This document shows, piece by piece, positions 15,657-25,281 of a DNA stretch of 64,000 bases (position 1 is its first letter; every line of letters starts with the position of its first letter). The position numbers were made by a program, and so were the translations under genes. The notes under the pieces were generated by a model that had not been told where the DNA came from, made no database searches, and saw nothing but the letters and a program-made list of their open reading frames with translations. The stretch is from Sphingobacterium sp. xlx-96. GTDB lineage: Bacteria; Bacteroidota; Bacteroidia; Sphingobacteriales; Sphingobacteriaceae. Location: contig NZ_WFKM01000015.1 in NCBI RefSeq assembly GCF_011007365.1, forward strand, positions 1 through 64,000, written 5' to 3'.

Positions 15657-17216
15657 CTAATAATTTTCAAAATGTTCAACACCTGCGCCAAAATACGCTT
15701 TATCACCTGAAGCTTTGGCCAACTCAACCAATTCACCCGATTTTACCAATGCCAACGCTTTGTCCATAATATCCTGCATAGGCTGATCTTCTTCCAGATG
15801 AGGAATATGCTTGCGGATATGCTGATGTAGAGCTTCAACAGCAGCTGTAGATTGCAGTGGACTATGGAAATCCTTAGCTTGTGCTGCGCAAAGCAGCTCT
15901 ACACTTAATATCTTATCCACATTGTCAATAACCTGCAATAACTTTCTACCGGATATCGACCCCATACTCACATGATCTTCCTGTCCCATCGATGTGGGTA
16001 TACTATCTGCCGAAGCAGGGAAACAAAGTCCTTTATTCTCGCTGGCAATAGCAGCAGTTGTATACTGCAAAATCATAAAACCAGAATTTAGACCTGTTGC
16101 CTTCATCAACAACTTAGGCACCCCATTTGTTTCTCCCTCTAAGGAAAGATACACTCTACGATCGGATATATTCCCCAATTCACTAACAGCTAGTGTCGCA
16201 TAATCCAACGGAAGTGCGATAGGTTGCCCATGGAATGAGCCTCCACTAATGGTCAGTTCACTATTTATAATAATAGGGTTGTCTGTTACTGCATTAATCT
16301 CTGTTTCAATAATTTCTTTAAAATGTAACCAAGCGTTGCGGGAAGCACCATGCACCTGTGGTATACAGCGCATGGAATAAGGATCCTGTACTCTCGAACA
16401 GTTCTTATGCGACTCTAAAATTGCAGAACCCGACAACAGGTTATATATCGTCGAAGCGACAAACACATTTCCCTTATACGGTCTCAACTGGTGTAATTCG
16501 CTAAAGAACGGTTTGATAGAACCATTCAGCCCTTCAATCATCAAGGTAGCAATCAGGTCAGCGTTATTCATCAATCTGTTCATCTCGACAACAGCCTTCA
16601 CGCCATGCGCAGCCATAAACTGTGTTCCGTTGATCAATGCTAACCCCTCTTTTGCTCCCAAAGCCACAGGTTTTATCTGCAATTCATTCAACACATCGGC
16701 TGTATTGCGGATTTCATCTTTATAAAAGACCTTTCCAAGACCAATCAAAGGCAAGAATAGATGTGACAATGGTGCCAGATCACCGGAAGCCCCAACCGAT
16801 CCTTGTTTCGGGACGACAGGAACGATATCCTGCTGGATATGCCAGATAATACGTTGTACTGTACTCAACTGTACCCCAGAAAAACCTTTGGACAAAGCAT
16901 GTACCTTTAAAATCATCATCAACTTGGACAACTCCTTATCAATAGGCTCTCCTACTCCTACAGCATGACTCATCAAGATGTTCTCCTGCAGTTTACGGGT
17001 ATCGTTCGCATCAATCAAAGTTGTGCATAACGGACCAAAACCTGTATTTATTCCATACACTACCTTGCCCGAATCCACGATTTCCTGTACATATCCTGCA
17101 CTCTTCTCGATATCCTTTATTACTTCTTCTGTTAAGATACCATTCACTGTACCTCTTGCTATACCTAATGCAATGGAGCTCTGTAAAAAATCAACCCCGT
17201 ATTTAAATATATTCAT
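15657..17216 (-). CDS. hutH: histidine ammonia-lyase
   Basis: A 519-residue enzyme that removes ammonia from histidine to give urocanate, the committing step. The Ala143-Ser144-Gly145 triad in GSVGASGDLAPLSH would cyclise to the MIO electrophile; Y54 in VVYGINTGFGP matches the catalytic tyrosine of the family. It is the first gene of hutH-I-U-G. The ATG at 17216 is 19 bases from a TAnnTTTG element on the minus strand (17236-17243), so the leader is short. The divergent LysR gene is its likely regulator. Confidence 0.95.
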   Translation of the reverse strand: MNIFKYGVDFLQSSIALGIARGTVNGILTEEVIKDIEKSAGYVQEIVDSGKVVYGINTGFGPLCTTLIDANDTRKLQENILMSHAVGVGEPIDKELSKLMMILKVHALSKGFSGVQLSTVQRIIWHIQQDIVPVVPKQGSVGASGDLAPLSHLFLPLIGLGKVFYKDEIRNTADVLNELQIKPVALGAKEGLALINGTQFMAAHGVKAVVEMNRLMNNADLIATLMIEGLNGSIKPFFSELHQLRPYKGNVFVASTIYNLLSGSAILESHKNCSRVQDPYSMRCIPQVHGASRNAWLHFKEIIETEINAVTDNPIIINSELTISGGSFHGQPIALPLDYATLAVSELGNISDRRVYLSLEGETNGVPKLLMKATGLNSGFMILQYTTAAIASENKGLCFPASADSIPTSMGQEDHVSMGSISGRKLLQVIDNVDKILSVELLCAAQAKDFHSPLQSTAAVEALHQHIRKHIPHLEEDQPMQDIMDKALALVKSGELVELAKASGDKAYFGAGVEHFENY

Positions 17217-17235
17217 CTTATCTTTCGTTTTACCT

Positions 17236-17243
17236 CAAATTTA
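17236..17243 (-). promoter_or_regulatory. hut operon promoter, -7 element
   Basis: Minus-strand TAAATTTG matches the Bacteroidota -7 box TAnnTTTG. No good -33 TTTG is found at the right distance, as often happens when an activator is needed; the palindrome at 17262-17272 occupies that place. Confidence 0.6.
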
Positions 17244-17248
17244 ACAGC

Positions 17249-17256
17249 TATATTTG
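17249..17256 (+). promoter_or_regulatory. LysR gene promoter, -7 element
   Basis: Plus-strand TATATTTG is a perfect TAnnTTTG box, 39 bases before the LysR start. It lies back to back with the hut -7 box. Confidence 0.55.
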
Positions 17257-17261
17257 ATAAC

Positions 17262-17272
17262 TGGTAATACCA
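17262..17272. promoter_or_regulatory. candidate LysR operator
   Basis: TGGTAATACCA is a perfect 11-bp palindrome between the divergent genes, centred about where the -33 region of the hut promoter should be and just downstream of the LysR -7 box. That fits activation of hut and autorepression by one LysR-type protein. Confidence 0.5.
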
Positions 17273-17294
17273 TTTTAGTCAACCATTAATAACT

Positions 17295-18194
17295 ATGAAT
17301 TATCAAATAGAACTTCGACACCTCCATTATTTCAAGGTTTTAGCCGAAGAACTTCATTTCCGTAAAGCTGCGGATCGGCTTTTCATCTCCCAACCTGGAC
17401 TGAGCAGACAGATCAAACAGATGGAAAGTATTTATAAGACAACATTATTTGAACGAACTAAACGTACAGTGCAATTGACTGAGGCTGGCAAATACCTTTT
17501 ACACGAGGTTGAACTGTTATTCAGTCAACTCAGCAACATTCAAACACAGCTTGAAAAAATTACGGAGGGGAAGATAACATCACTCAAATTGGGATTTATT
17601 GGCTCTGCTGTACAGACTATACTTCCCAAACTATTAGCTTCATTAAAGCAAAAGCAACCTTTGATCGACATCACGCTCAATGAGCTTAGCAATGAAATGC
17701 AACTCGAAATGCTTGGGCGTAATGAATTGGATTTTGGATTTGTACGTGTCGATGTTACGCCACCACATATAAAATCATTACCTATCCTAACCGAGCATTT
17801 CGCGCTTGTTATACCCAAGAATCACCCGCTCAAATCAAAGCCCAATCTTCAGCTGACAGACTTTAAAGACGAGCCCTTCATCCTATTTTCAAAAGCTTAT
17901 AGTATTTCCTATTATGACCTGGTGATGAGCATATTTCGCGACCATGATTTTGTGCCCCATGTCACCCTACGAACTGTCAATGCATTAAGTATATTCAATC
18001 TGGTATCTCAGGGACTTGGAGTAGCGATAGTCCCCTCTTCGTTAAAAAACGGTTACAGTACAGATGTTGATTTTATCGAACTCGAACAGATACACCAACG
18101 TACGACCCTAACCCTGATTTGGAATAGGGAAAACCGCAATCCTGGCATATCAGCTTTACTTGAAGAGGTTAAACACTTGTTAGACGATAATTAG
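17295..18194 (+). CDS. LysR-type transcriptional regulator, probable hut regulator
   Basis: A 299-residue protein with an N-terminal winged helix-turn-helix (about 7-66, LHFRKAADRLFISQPGLSRQIKQ) and a periplasmic-binding-like effector domain (about 92-295). It is transcribed away from hutH across a 78-bp spacer holding two back-to-back -7 boxes and an 11-bp palindrome, the usual arrangement for a LysR protein that controls its neighbour. In classical hut systems urocanate is the inducer (through HutC); whether this LysR protein senses it is inference. The gene ends nine bases from the convergent pentapeptide gene. Confidence 0.88.
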   Translation: MNYQIELRHLHYFKVLAEELHFRKAADRLFISQPGLSRQIKQMESIYKTTLFERTKRTVQLTEAGKYLLHEVELLFSQLSNIQTQLEKITEGKITSLKLGFIGSAVQTILPKLLASLKQKQPLIDITLNELSNEMQLEMLGRNELDFGFVRVDVTPPHIKSLPILTEHFALVIPKNHPLKSKPNLQLTDFKDEPFILFSKAYSISYYDLVMSIFRDHDFVPHVTLRTVNALSIFNLVSQGLGVAIVPSSLKNGYSTDVDFIELEQIHQRTTLTLIWNRENRNPGISALLEEVKHLLDDN

Positions 18195-18202
18195 TATTTC
18201 TG

Positions 18203-18793
18203 TTAATTCAGGTCGTTTTCTATCGCTAGATCATACTTTAGCAGTAGGAGCTCCAACTGATAGATCATAAACTTTGCCTTTTTCACCTTATTAAGGTCCA
18301 AGTCTAGAATTACATTTGTAGATGTTCTAAAATCGACCTTCTCGACGTTGGTCCCTACAAAAGTCGCCCCCAGTAGATCACAGTCCGCAAAAACGCTCGC
18401 TGACAAATCTGCTTCGCTAAAATCCACCTCATGCAAAGAGCACTTCAAAAAACGCATCTTCTTTAGATTTGCACCATAGAATATGGAATAGTCCAGCTGA
18501 CAGTTGTCAAAAGAAAAAGAGAACATAAACTTGTTTAGCGAGGAAAAATCTACACCCATTATTTTGCAGTCTTTAAATATAATATTGCGTAAGCCAACAC
18601 CTTGTAGATTCACCATAGACAGGTTGCAGGTTTCAAACTTACAATCCTCAAAGTCATTGGTTCTTAAATCAGATTTTGAAAAATCGCAGCCTATAAAATG
18701 ACAACGTATAAACTCGCGATTGCGCAGCGCTTTATCCGAATAATCTACCTGTTGAAAAATCTTGTCGGTGTGTATGACGATCTCCGTATTCAT
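18203..18793 (-). CDS. pentapeptide repeat protein
   Basis: A 196-residue protein made almost wholly of A(D/N)LxX-like pentapeptides (for example CDFSKSDLRTNDFEDCKF, ANLKKMRFLKCSLHEVDFSE), predicting a right-handed quadrilateral beta helix. It resembles the Qnr/McbG branch in length and in having F or L at the central position, but no specific Qnr loop can be recognised by eye, so DNA-gyrase protection is only a possibility. It has no signal peptide and is convergent with the LysR gene. Confidence 0.8.
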   Translation of the reverse strand: MNTEIVIHTDKIFQQVDYSDKALRNREFIRCHFIGCDFSKSDLRTNDFEDCKFETCNLSMVNLQGVGLRNIIFKDCKIMGVDFSSLNKFMFSFSFDNCQLDYSIFYGANLKKMRFLKCSLHEVDFSEADLSASVFADCDLLGATFVGTNVEKVDFRTSTNVILDLDLNKVKKAKFMIYQLELLLLKYDLAIENDLN

Positions 18794-18894
18794 TTTTTAT
18801 AAAATTCCTAAAGAATATAGAATCTTTAATTCCTTTGGAAAGATAGAAAAGATTTTAGTAGTATCAATTATAGTTAAATGAAAACACATTCAAA

Positions 18895-18927
18895 AAATGG
18901 GAGCCAACATTTTGCCTGCTCCCATTT
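18895..18927 (-). terminator. terminator of hppA
   Basis: A 10-bp stem, AAATGGGAGC paired with GCTCCCATTT (18895-18904 with 18918-18927), 24 bases past the hppA stop and running into T residues on the minus strand. Confidence 0.8.
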
Positions 18928-18951
18928 AAATAACTATTTACAGATAATTTC

Positions 18952-21186
18952 TTAAGGTTTGACTTGATTTGTCTCTAGCATGACCACCTTTTCTTTTACT
19001 ACCTCTTTTTCCTTTTGGGCCGATGTGAGTGTATGTCCTCCAAGAATAGGAGCAATAACGAGTCCGATCAAACAAGTAAGCTTAATCAAGATATTCATTG
19101 ATGGTCCCGATGTATCTTTAAAAGGATCTCCTACCGTGTCGCCTGTCACCGCTGCCTTGTGTGCATCTGAGCCTTTATAAGTCATTTCACCATTGATTTC
19201 GACACCTGCCTCAAACGATTTCTTTGCGTTGTCCCAAGCACCACCGGCATTATTCTGAAAGATTGCCCATAGCACACCGGATACCGTAACCCCGGCCATG
19301 TATGCTCCCAATGCTTCGGGGCCCATGATGAACCCCACCAAAATAGGGGTAATAATCGTTAACGCTCCCGGCAATACCATCTCCCGTAAGGCCGCTTTGG
19401 TAGAAATCTCGACACATTTATCATACTCAGGTTTGCCAGTCCCCTCTAGTATTCCAGGTATTTCACGAAATTGCCTGCGCACCTCATTAACCATATCCAT
19501 GGCAGCCTTACCGACCGACTGCATAGCCAAAGCCGAGAATACGACAGGGACCATTCCACCTATAAAAAGTGCGGCCAGTACATCTGCTTTAAAAATATTA
19601 ATCCCGTCAATGCCGGTAAACGTGACATAAGCAGCAAATAAAGCAAGAGCAGTCAGGGCAGCAGAAGCGATGGCAAAACCCTTTCCTACTGCAGCAGTTG
19701 TATTCCCAACGGAATCCAATACATCTGTTCGCTGCCGAACCTCCTTTGGCAATTCACTCATCTCTGCAATCCCTCCTGCATTGTCTGCAATAGGACCAAA
19801 TGCGTCAATCGCCAATTGCATCGCTGTGGTCGCCATCATCGCCGAAGCTGCGATCGCCACCCCGTAGAATCCTGCCAAAGCATAAGAGCCCCAGATCGCA
19901 AATGCAAATAATAATACGGACGAAAAAGTAGACATCATCCCAGTAGCTAGACCTGCTATAATATTAGTCCCTGCACCTGTCGACGAATTACGCACAATGT
20001 GGAGTACAGGTTTCTTTCCCAATCCCGTATAATATTCCGTAAAAGCTGAAATCAATCCACCCACAGCGAGTCCTACTAGCGTTGCATAAAAAATATTCAT
20101 CCGCGGTATATCTTTCAGACCTTCTCCAAAAAACTTCATCTTAATCACTTCGGGCAGCATATATTGAATCAAGAAAAAACATGCGACCACCGTTAATACA
20201 ATTGAAACCCAATTACCCATATTAAGCGCCTTTTGCACCTGAGCTTCCTTTGCATCATTATTAGAAACCTTCACAAAGAATGTCCCAACAATAGAGGCTA
20301 GAATACCCACACCAGCAATTACGATGGGTAATAAAATAGGCCCCATTCCTTGAAATGCATCCGTATAAACCGTACCTGCGGCCTCTGCCATATCTTTGAT
20401 AATGTAATTACCCAACACCATAGAGGCCAATACCGTAGCCACATACGAACCAAAAAGGTCGGCACCCATTCCGGCTACGTCACCTACATTATCACCTACG
20501 TTATCAGCAATAGTCGCCGGATTTCGTGGATCGTCTTCCGGAATACCGGCTTCAACCTTACCGACCAAATCCGCTCCTACATCGGCAGCCTTGGTATAGA
20601 TCCCTCCCCCAACCCGCGCAAACAAAGCAATGGATTCAGCCCCTAAGGAAAAACCAGCCAAGGCTTCTAGTGCTACTGTCATTTCGCTATAGAAAGTACT
20701 TTCTCCAGATACGAACATTTTAACAAACAATAGAAAAAAGATATTCAGTCCCAACACGGCCAGCCCGGCCACGCCCAATCCCATAACAGTCCCACCGGAA
20801 AACGACACTTTTAGAGCCAGAGGGAGACTGCTACGCGCAGCCTGTGTAGTGCGGACATTGGCACTGGTAGCAATACGCATCCCTATGTTTCCGGCTAAAG
20901 CTGAAAAGAACGCACCAAACACAAACGCCACAACAATAATCCAATGACTGGTCTCAACCAAGGTAGAAACAAAAAATAAGGCTATTGAGGCAATCACCAC
21001 AAAAATTAAAAGGATTCGATATTCCGCTTTCAAAAAGGCCATTGCTCCTTCTTGAATACTCTTCGAAATAAATTGCATACGGCTTTCACCGGAATCTTGC
21101 TTTCTTACCCAATTTGCCTTGGATAGCATAAATAATAGACCGAGCACAGCGAGGGCTGCCGGTAGGTAAACGATAAAGTTCTCCAT
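18952..21186 (-). CDS. hppA: membrane-bound ion-pumping pyrophosphatase, K+-dependent type
   Basis: The 744-residue protein has about 16 membrane segments and couples pyrophosphate hydrolysis to cation pumping. The catalytic motif DVGADLVGKVE (DX7KXE) followed by GIPEDDPRNPATIADNVGDNVGD is complete, as is DAFGPIADNAGGIAEM. GNTTAAVGKGFAI carries the Ala and Gly that mark potassium-dependent members; potassium-independent ones have Lys and Thr there. K+-dependent Bacteroidota enzymes with a glutamate in the GFSLGAESIALFARV helix include Na+ pumps, so Na+ or Na+/H+ transport is likely but not proven. It is a single-gene unit with terminators on both sides (18895-18927 behind, 21252-21285 ahead). 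Confidence 0.92.
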   Translation of the reverse strand: MENFIVYLPAALAVLGLLFMLSKANWVRKQDSGESRMQFISKSIQEGAMAFLKAEYRILLIFVVIASIALFFVSTLVETSHWIIVVAFVFGAFFSALAGNIGMRIATSANVRTTQAARSSLPLALKVSFSGGTVMGLGVAGLAVLGLNIFFLLFVKMFVSGESTFYSEMTVALEALAGFSLGAESIALFARVGGGIYTKAADVGADLVGKVEAGIPEDDPRNPATIADNVGDNVGDVAGMGADLFGSYVATVLASMVLGNYIIKDMAEAAGTVYTDAFQGMGPILLPIVIAGVGILASIVGTFFVKVSNNDAKEAQVQKALNMGNWVSIVLTVVACFFLIQYMLPEVIKMKFFGEGLKDIPRMNIFYATLVGLAVGGLISAFTEYYTGLGKKPVLHIVRNSSTGAGTNIIAGLATGMMSTFSSVLLFAFAIWGSYALAGFYGVAIAASAMMATTAMQLAIDAFGPIADNAGGIAEMSELPKEVRQRTDVLDSVGNTTAAVGKGFAIASAALTALALFAAYVTFTGIDGINIFKADVLAALFIGGMVPVVFSALAMQSVGKAAMDMVNEVRRQFREIPGILEGTGKPEYDKCVEISTKAALREMVLPGALTIITPILVGFIMGPEALGAYMAGVTVSGVLWAIFQNNAGGAWDNAKKSFEAGVEINGEMTYKGSDAHKAAVTGDTVGDPFKDTSGPSMNILIKLTCLIGLVIAPILGGHTLTSAQKEKEVVKEKVVMLETNQVKP

Positions 21187-21251
21187 AAACTGTTTATTTG
21201 GTTATCAGTTAAAGCTATCAATTTTTTTGGAAAATAGAAAACCTTTAACAC

Positions 21252-21285
21252 TTTCTTTTTGAGAGCTTTCAGCCTCAAAAAGAAA
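21252..21285 (-). terminator. terminator of the comEC-recQ operon
   Basis: A perfect 12-bp stem (21252-21263 with 21274-21285) that begins at the base after the recQ stop codon. The stem is A/T-rich and closed by GAG-CTC, with a 10-base loop. Confidence 0.75.
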
Positions 21286-23184
21286 TCAACTTACAACCCA
21301 ATAATAAATAGAATCGCGTTCTTCAATCTTTCCCAAATCAACTAATTTTCGTAACACCTGAATCCGCTTGCTTTCGTCTGCTACCGGGATCGCATCAATA
21401 AGTTCATGAAGACCTAGCGCATTCTCCAGTAGTAAAACCCGCATCTCCTGTTCGATCTTGTGCTCCTGTCCTTCTTTAAAATCACGGGTCAAACAAAGAT
21501 CACAAACACCGCAGGCTTCTGATCCCAATTCTCCGAAATAAGTCAATAAAGCCTGACTCCTGCAGACTTTCTCATCCAAATAATTGTATATCGCTTTAAC
21601 TTGTTGTTCTTTGATTTGTCGACGTTCGCGCAGAAAGTCTGTATCAATGTACAGGTTTTTATAATCTACCCGGCTCTGCAAAAACTGAAGTTGAGGTTTG
21701 TCCGTACTCTTCAAATAAGAACCGACCTGTTGTTTCTCTAGCCCTTGCAAAAGATCGACAATAACTTCGTAGGGAAGTTTCAGCTTTTTTGCAAACTCAT
21801 ATTCATTGATCGGCACATAAAAATCAAAAACACCTCCATAGGTACGTAAGACAGCCTTAATTACGGGATCATATTTGGCAGATTGAACCTGAAACTTGTA
21901 GAGATCTTGAAAATCAACTTCAAATTTGAATCGTGAAGGAATATAAACGGCCTCCGACAAGGAAATCCAACCGTCTCTTTCTAAAAATTTAAGAGCACTT
22001 AAGGTCTGCAGCAGATCCAGCGTATACTTTTTGCTGAATTCGACGATATCGAAATCAAAAAAAAGACCTTTACCGGCACCATAAGCAATCTGGTAGTAGT
22101 TTGCCAAATAATGGTAAACCTGCTGAATGAAACTTACTTCGGGAAAGCTATTCTCCAAATTACGCCATAGTCGTTCCCGGTCTGCCTGTTGGTATAAAAG
22201 TACGGGAAATGCCTTCTTTTCATCTCGACCGGCCCTACCAGCTTCTTGGTAGTACGCCTCCAAAGAGTCCGGGACATCCAAATGAATTACAAATCGTACA
22301 TCCGATTTGTCTATCCCCATCCCAAATGCATTGGTTGCTACAATAACACGGGTTTTGTTAGATGTCCACGCATCTTGCTTTAATGCCCGTTCTTTCATGC
22401 CGATCCCCGCATGATAAAAGTCTGCGGGAACCCCATGGTTTAAGAGAAACCTAGCAACCTCCTGTGTCTCCCTACGGTTCCGAACATATATCACACCTGC
22501 ACCGCCAACCTTCTTCACAATACGGAGCATTCGATTCATCTTATTTTCCTCTTGCAGCGCCATATAACCCAGGTTATAACGGACAAAACTACGACTCAAC
22601 ACATTAGATGCCGAAAAACCTAACTTATCCTGAATATCCACAACAACTTCTGGTGTTGCTGTAGCTGTCAAAGCTAGGAAGGGTACGTCCGGGTGCAGTT
22701 CCCGAAGCTGTGCAATCTGTAAATAAGAAGGCCTGAAATCATAGCCCCATTGCGAGATACAATGGGCCTCGTCGATAGCCCAAAGGTTGATCTTCATATA
22801 GCGCAGACGCTCTTTTACCAAATCAGAATACAACCGTTCCGGTGCCAGATAAAGAAATTTGATCTTTCCAAAAATACAATTGTCTAATGCGATATCCACC
22901 TCTCTATACCCCATTCCGGAATAGATAGCGATCGCCTCTATACCTCGACTACGCAATTGCTCAATCTGATCCTTCATTAATGCAATCAAAGGACTGATCA
23001 CGACACAGATGCCCTCTTGCTGCAGCGCGGGTATTTGAAAGCAAATAGACTTTCCTCCTCCGGTAGGCATTAAAGCAAGCGTATCCCGACGATTCAAGAC
23101 AGACTGTATTACTTCTTCCTGTAAAGGCCTGAATGCATCGTATCCCCAATATTGCTTTAATATAGACAGACTATTTTCTACCAT
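21286..23184 (-). CDS. recQ: RecQ-family ATP-dependent DNA helicase
   Basis: A 632-residue 3'-5' helicase. Seen motifs: Walker A MPTGGGKS (K45), DEAH box WAIDEAHCISQWGYDFRPSY (D138-H141), TATATPEV, the Q-patch VATNAFGMGIDKSDVRFVIH, and QEAGRAGRDE (motif VI). The RecQ zinc region is present as CRSQALLTYFGE followed by CGVCDLC near residues 530-560. A short winged-helix tail follows and there is no convincing HRDC domain. It starts three bases after comEC, the last gene of a four-gene operon, so it may process the DNA single strand that ComEC imports; this link is inferred from position. Confidence 0.93.
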   Translation of the reverse strand: MVENSLSILKQYWGYDAFRPLQEEVIQSVLNRRDTLALMPTGGGKSICFQIPALQQEGICVVISPLIALMKDQIEQLRSRGIEAIAIYSGMGYREVDIALDNCIFGKIKFLYLAPERLYSDLVKERLRYMKINLWAIDEAHCISQWGYDFRPSYLQIAQLRELHPDVPFLALTATATPEVVVDIQDKLGFSASNVLSRSFVRYNLGYMALQEENKMNRMLRIVKKVGGAGVIYVRNRRETQEVARFLLNHGVPADFYHAGIGMKERALKQDAWTSNKTRVIVATNAFGMGIDKSDVRFVIHLDVPDSLEAYYQEAGRAGRDEKKAFPVLLYQQADRERLWRNLENSFPEVSFIQQVYHYLANYYQIAYGAGKGLFFDFDIVEFSKKYTLDLLQTLSALKFLERDGWISLSEAVYIPSRFKFEVDFQDLYKFQVQSAKYDPVIKAVLRTYGGVFDFYVPINEYEFAKKLKLPYEVIVDLLQGLEKQQVGSYLKSTDKPQLQFLQSRVDYKNLYIDTDFLRERRQIKEQQVKAIYNYLDEKVCRSQALLTYFGELGSEACGVCDLCLTRDFKEGQEHKIEQEMRVLLLENALGLHELIDAIPVADESKRIQVLRKLVDLGKIEERDSIYYWVVS

Positions 23185-23187
23185 ATC

Positions 23188-25281
23188 TTATTCCTCATCC
23201 CAAACATAAGCAAAATTATTTTTCAGAATATACAACTGTTCCCTAACAATATCATTCCGAAGCTGAATAGTTGCTAGGGTCTTATCCGAATTACTGCCAT
23301 CGACCAGTATCATAGGAGTCTGGATGTTTCTATTTATCATGTATTCTAATGTACTTCTGTTATTTTTACGCCACAGCACAATATCCACATCCACTACCGT
23401 ATCGCGCAATTCTCTTTCTAAGACAAGTATCTTTCTTTTTCCCAGTGAGAGCGTATAATTAGCCCTATCGGCTTCAGGAAGTTTTACGAATGTTATCGCA
23501 TGCTCATCAGCAAACTGTTTGAGATCTGGTAAAACCGAATAAACGTTGCTTTTGTGCCTCAACGAATCAAATGTACTATACAATACTACTTTTCCTTTCT
23601 CAATATAGGCAATAGCAACTTCCGAACGGACATTATATACACGATAACTACTAAAACTTCTTCTTTTGACATACAACACATTGGTGTAAACAAAGAAACT
23701 CACTAAGCAATACAAACTAAAGAATACTGCTTTTTTCTCTCTAAAATTCCAGGCCCATAAAGTAGCAAATAGAACAAAAAAAAACAAAACAACTTGAATT
23801 TCATTCCATATAATTCCCTGCAAAACTGCGCCAGGAAGTCGCTCTATATACCCCAACCCCTCTACGGCGACATAAAGTAAGCCATCTAAAGCCTGCCCAG
23901 CATAATCGCTTACGATTGAAAACGGAGACAGAGCCAGCAATATCCCCAAATACATTATTGCGGTACTGGGGATAGCGATAAATAGATTAGCAGGTATAAA
24001 ATAGGTTGGGAATTGTCCAAAATAATAAAGTATCAATGGCAAGGTAAATAGCTGGGCAGCAACGGAAATATAAAGATAATCAACAATCCCCGCAACCACG
24101 CGCCGTTTCGGATGATAGAAAGATTTAAACAAAGGATAAAGTATCAATATTCCCAACACAGCGAAGTAGGACAATTGGAATCCGACATCGAATAAGCTCT
24201 TCGGTGAAAAAATTAAGATAAATAGTGCCGATGCAAACAATGTGTTTAATGGCACCTGGATTCTGTTCACACCTGTCGATACGATAAAAAAAGTAATCAT
24301 AATTCCGGCCCGAAGAATAGGCGGACTCATTCCCGTAAGAATCACATAAAACCATACAGCCGTTAAAACAACAATACTGCGTAAATACCGTCCCCAAAAA
24401 AGTCGATTCATCCATTTTAACAACAGTGTAAGAAGTGCAAAAACTAATCCTACATGCAGACCAGATACACTCAAAATATGCACCGTGCCGGTGTTCCGAA
24501 ATACATTAATAGTATCGATGTCTATCTGAGATCGGTAACCAAAAATAAGAGCCATAGCCAGCTGCATTGAATTACTATCCTTGATATTCGTTGCAAACTT
24601 GTGTAGCATCTGCTCCCGAAATAATAAGGCTCGCTCTACAATTGGGTTACCTTGCTGCGAATCAACTTTTACAATTTGATCTGCAGAAAGAAAACACTGT
24701 TGCTGTATATCTTTACTTCGGAGGTGTGTTTTATAATCAAACTCTTTGGGATTCGCCGGCGGTTTTATTGTTTGTATTAGATTTTCTATTTGCAATAAAT
24801 CACCATAACGCAGCTTTTTCCTCTTGGCTGTATCCAACTGCAGTGTTACCATTAACTTTCCTGTGCTTCGATGTAATTTCCCTTTCTGAACAGCGGCCTT
24901 CACATCGGCAGGGAAACGAATATACCCTCCTTTAAGATGAGGCTCATCTTTGACTACGATAAAAAGACTCTCGGATTCAAAAGTTGAAAAATGCGTAGCT
25001 TGGTAAGAAGGCATTGTGTGTACCGTAGTCCATATTCCCAACACAGTCCATAACAGATAAAAATTTAAAGGAAATAGGAGTCTTCCCCAAAACTTCTTTC
25101 GATTAACAAAACCAACCAATTGTAAAACAGTTAAGATAAGTAGCAACTCGTCCCAAAATGAATACTGGGAAGCTGTGGTATAATATCCAACACATATACC
25201 CGGTAAAAATGCCAACAATGGTTTTGCCATAGGGGTTTTCCCAAAGTGCAGTGCTAGGATATTCTGCTTTACCATTGCCAT
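23188..25281 (-). CDS. comEC: ComEC/Rec2 family DNA internalisation channel
   Basis: A 697-residue inner-membrane protein: two or three N-terminal membrane segments, an OB-like soluble domain (about 100-200, DUF4131), then the Competence domain with the ComEC hallmark NTGTVHILSVSGLHVGL and 6-8 membrane segments (about 230-510). In competent bacteria ComEC carries single-stranded DNA over the inner membrane. The C-terminal 180 residues occupy the place of the metallo-beta-lactamase-like domain but lack its HxHxDH motif, so nuclease activity is unlikely from this domain. Its ATG overlaps the HhH-barrel gene by 13 bp, and recQ follows after 3 bp. Confidence 0.9.
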   Translation of the reverse strand: MAMVKQNILALHFGKTPMAKPLLAFLPGICVGYYTTASQYSFWDELLLILTVLQLVGFVNRKKFWGRLLFPLNFYLLWTVLGIWTTVHTMPSYQATHFSTFESESLFIVVKDEPHLKGGYIRFPADVKAAVQKGKLHRSTGKLMVTLQLDTAKRKKLRYGDLLQIENLIQTIKPPANPKEFDYKTHLRSKDIQQQCFLSADQIVKVDSQQGNPIVERALLFREQMLHKFATNIKDSNSMQLAMALIFGYRSQIDIDTINVFRNTGTVHILSVSGLHVGLVFALLTLLLKWMNRLFWGRYLRSIVVLTAVWFYVILTGMSPPILRAGIMITFFIVSTGVNRIQVPLNTLFASALFILIFSPKSLFDVGFQLSYFAVLGILILYPLFKSFYHPKRRVVAGIVDYLYISVAAQLFTLPLILYYFGQFPTYFIPANLFIAIPSTAIMYLGILLALSPFSIVSDYAGQALDGLLYVAVEGLGYIERLPGAVLQGIIWNEIQVVLFFFVLFATLWAWNFREKKAVFFSLYCLVSFFVYTNVLYVKRRSFSSYRVYNVRSEVAIAYIEKGKVVLYSTFDSLRHKSNVYSVLPDLKQFADEHAITFVKLPEADRANYTLSLGKRKILVLERELRDTVVDVDIVLWRKNNRSTLEYMINRNIQTPMILVDGSNSDKTLATIQLRNDIVREQLYILKNNFAYVWDEE

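Noticed and set aside
18203..18793. Qnr-type quinolone resistance protein
   Set aside because: Pentapeptide repeats are clear, but Qnr-specific loops cannot be recognised; naming it a resistance gene would overreach.
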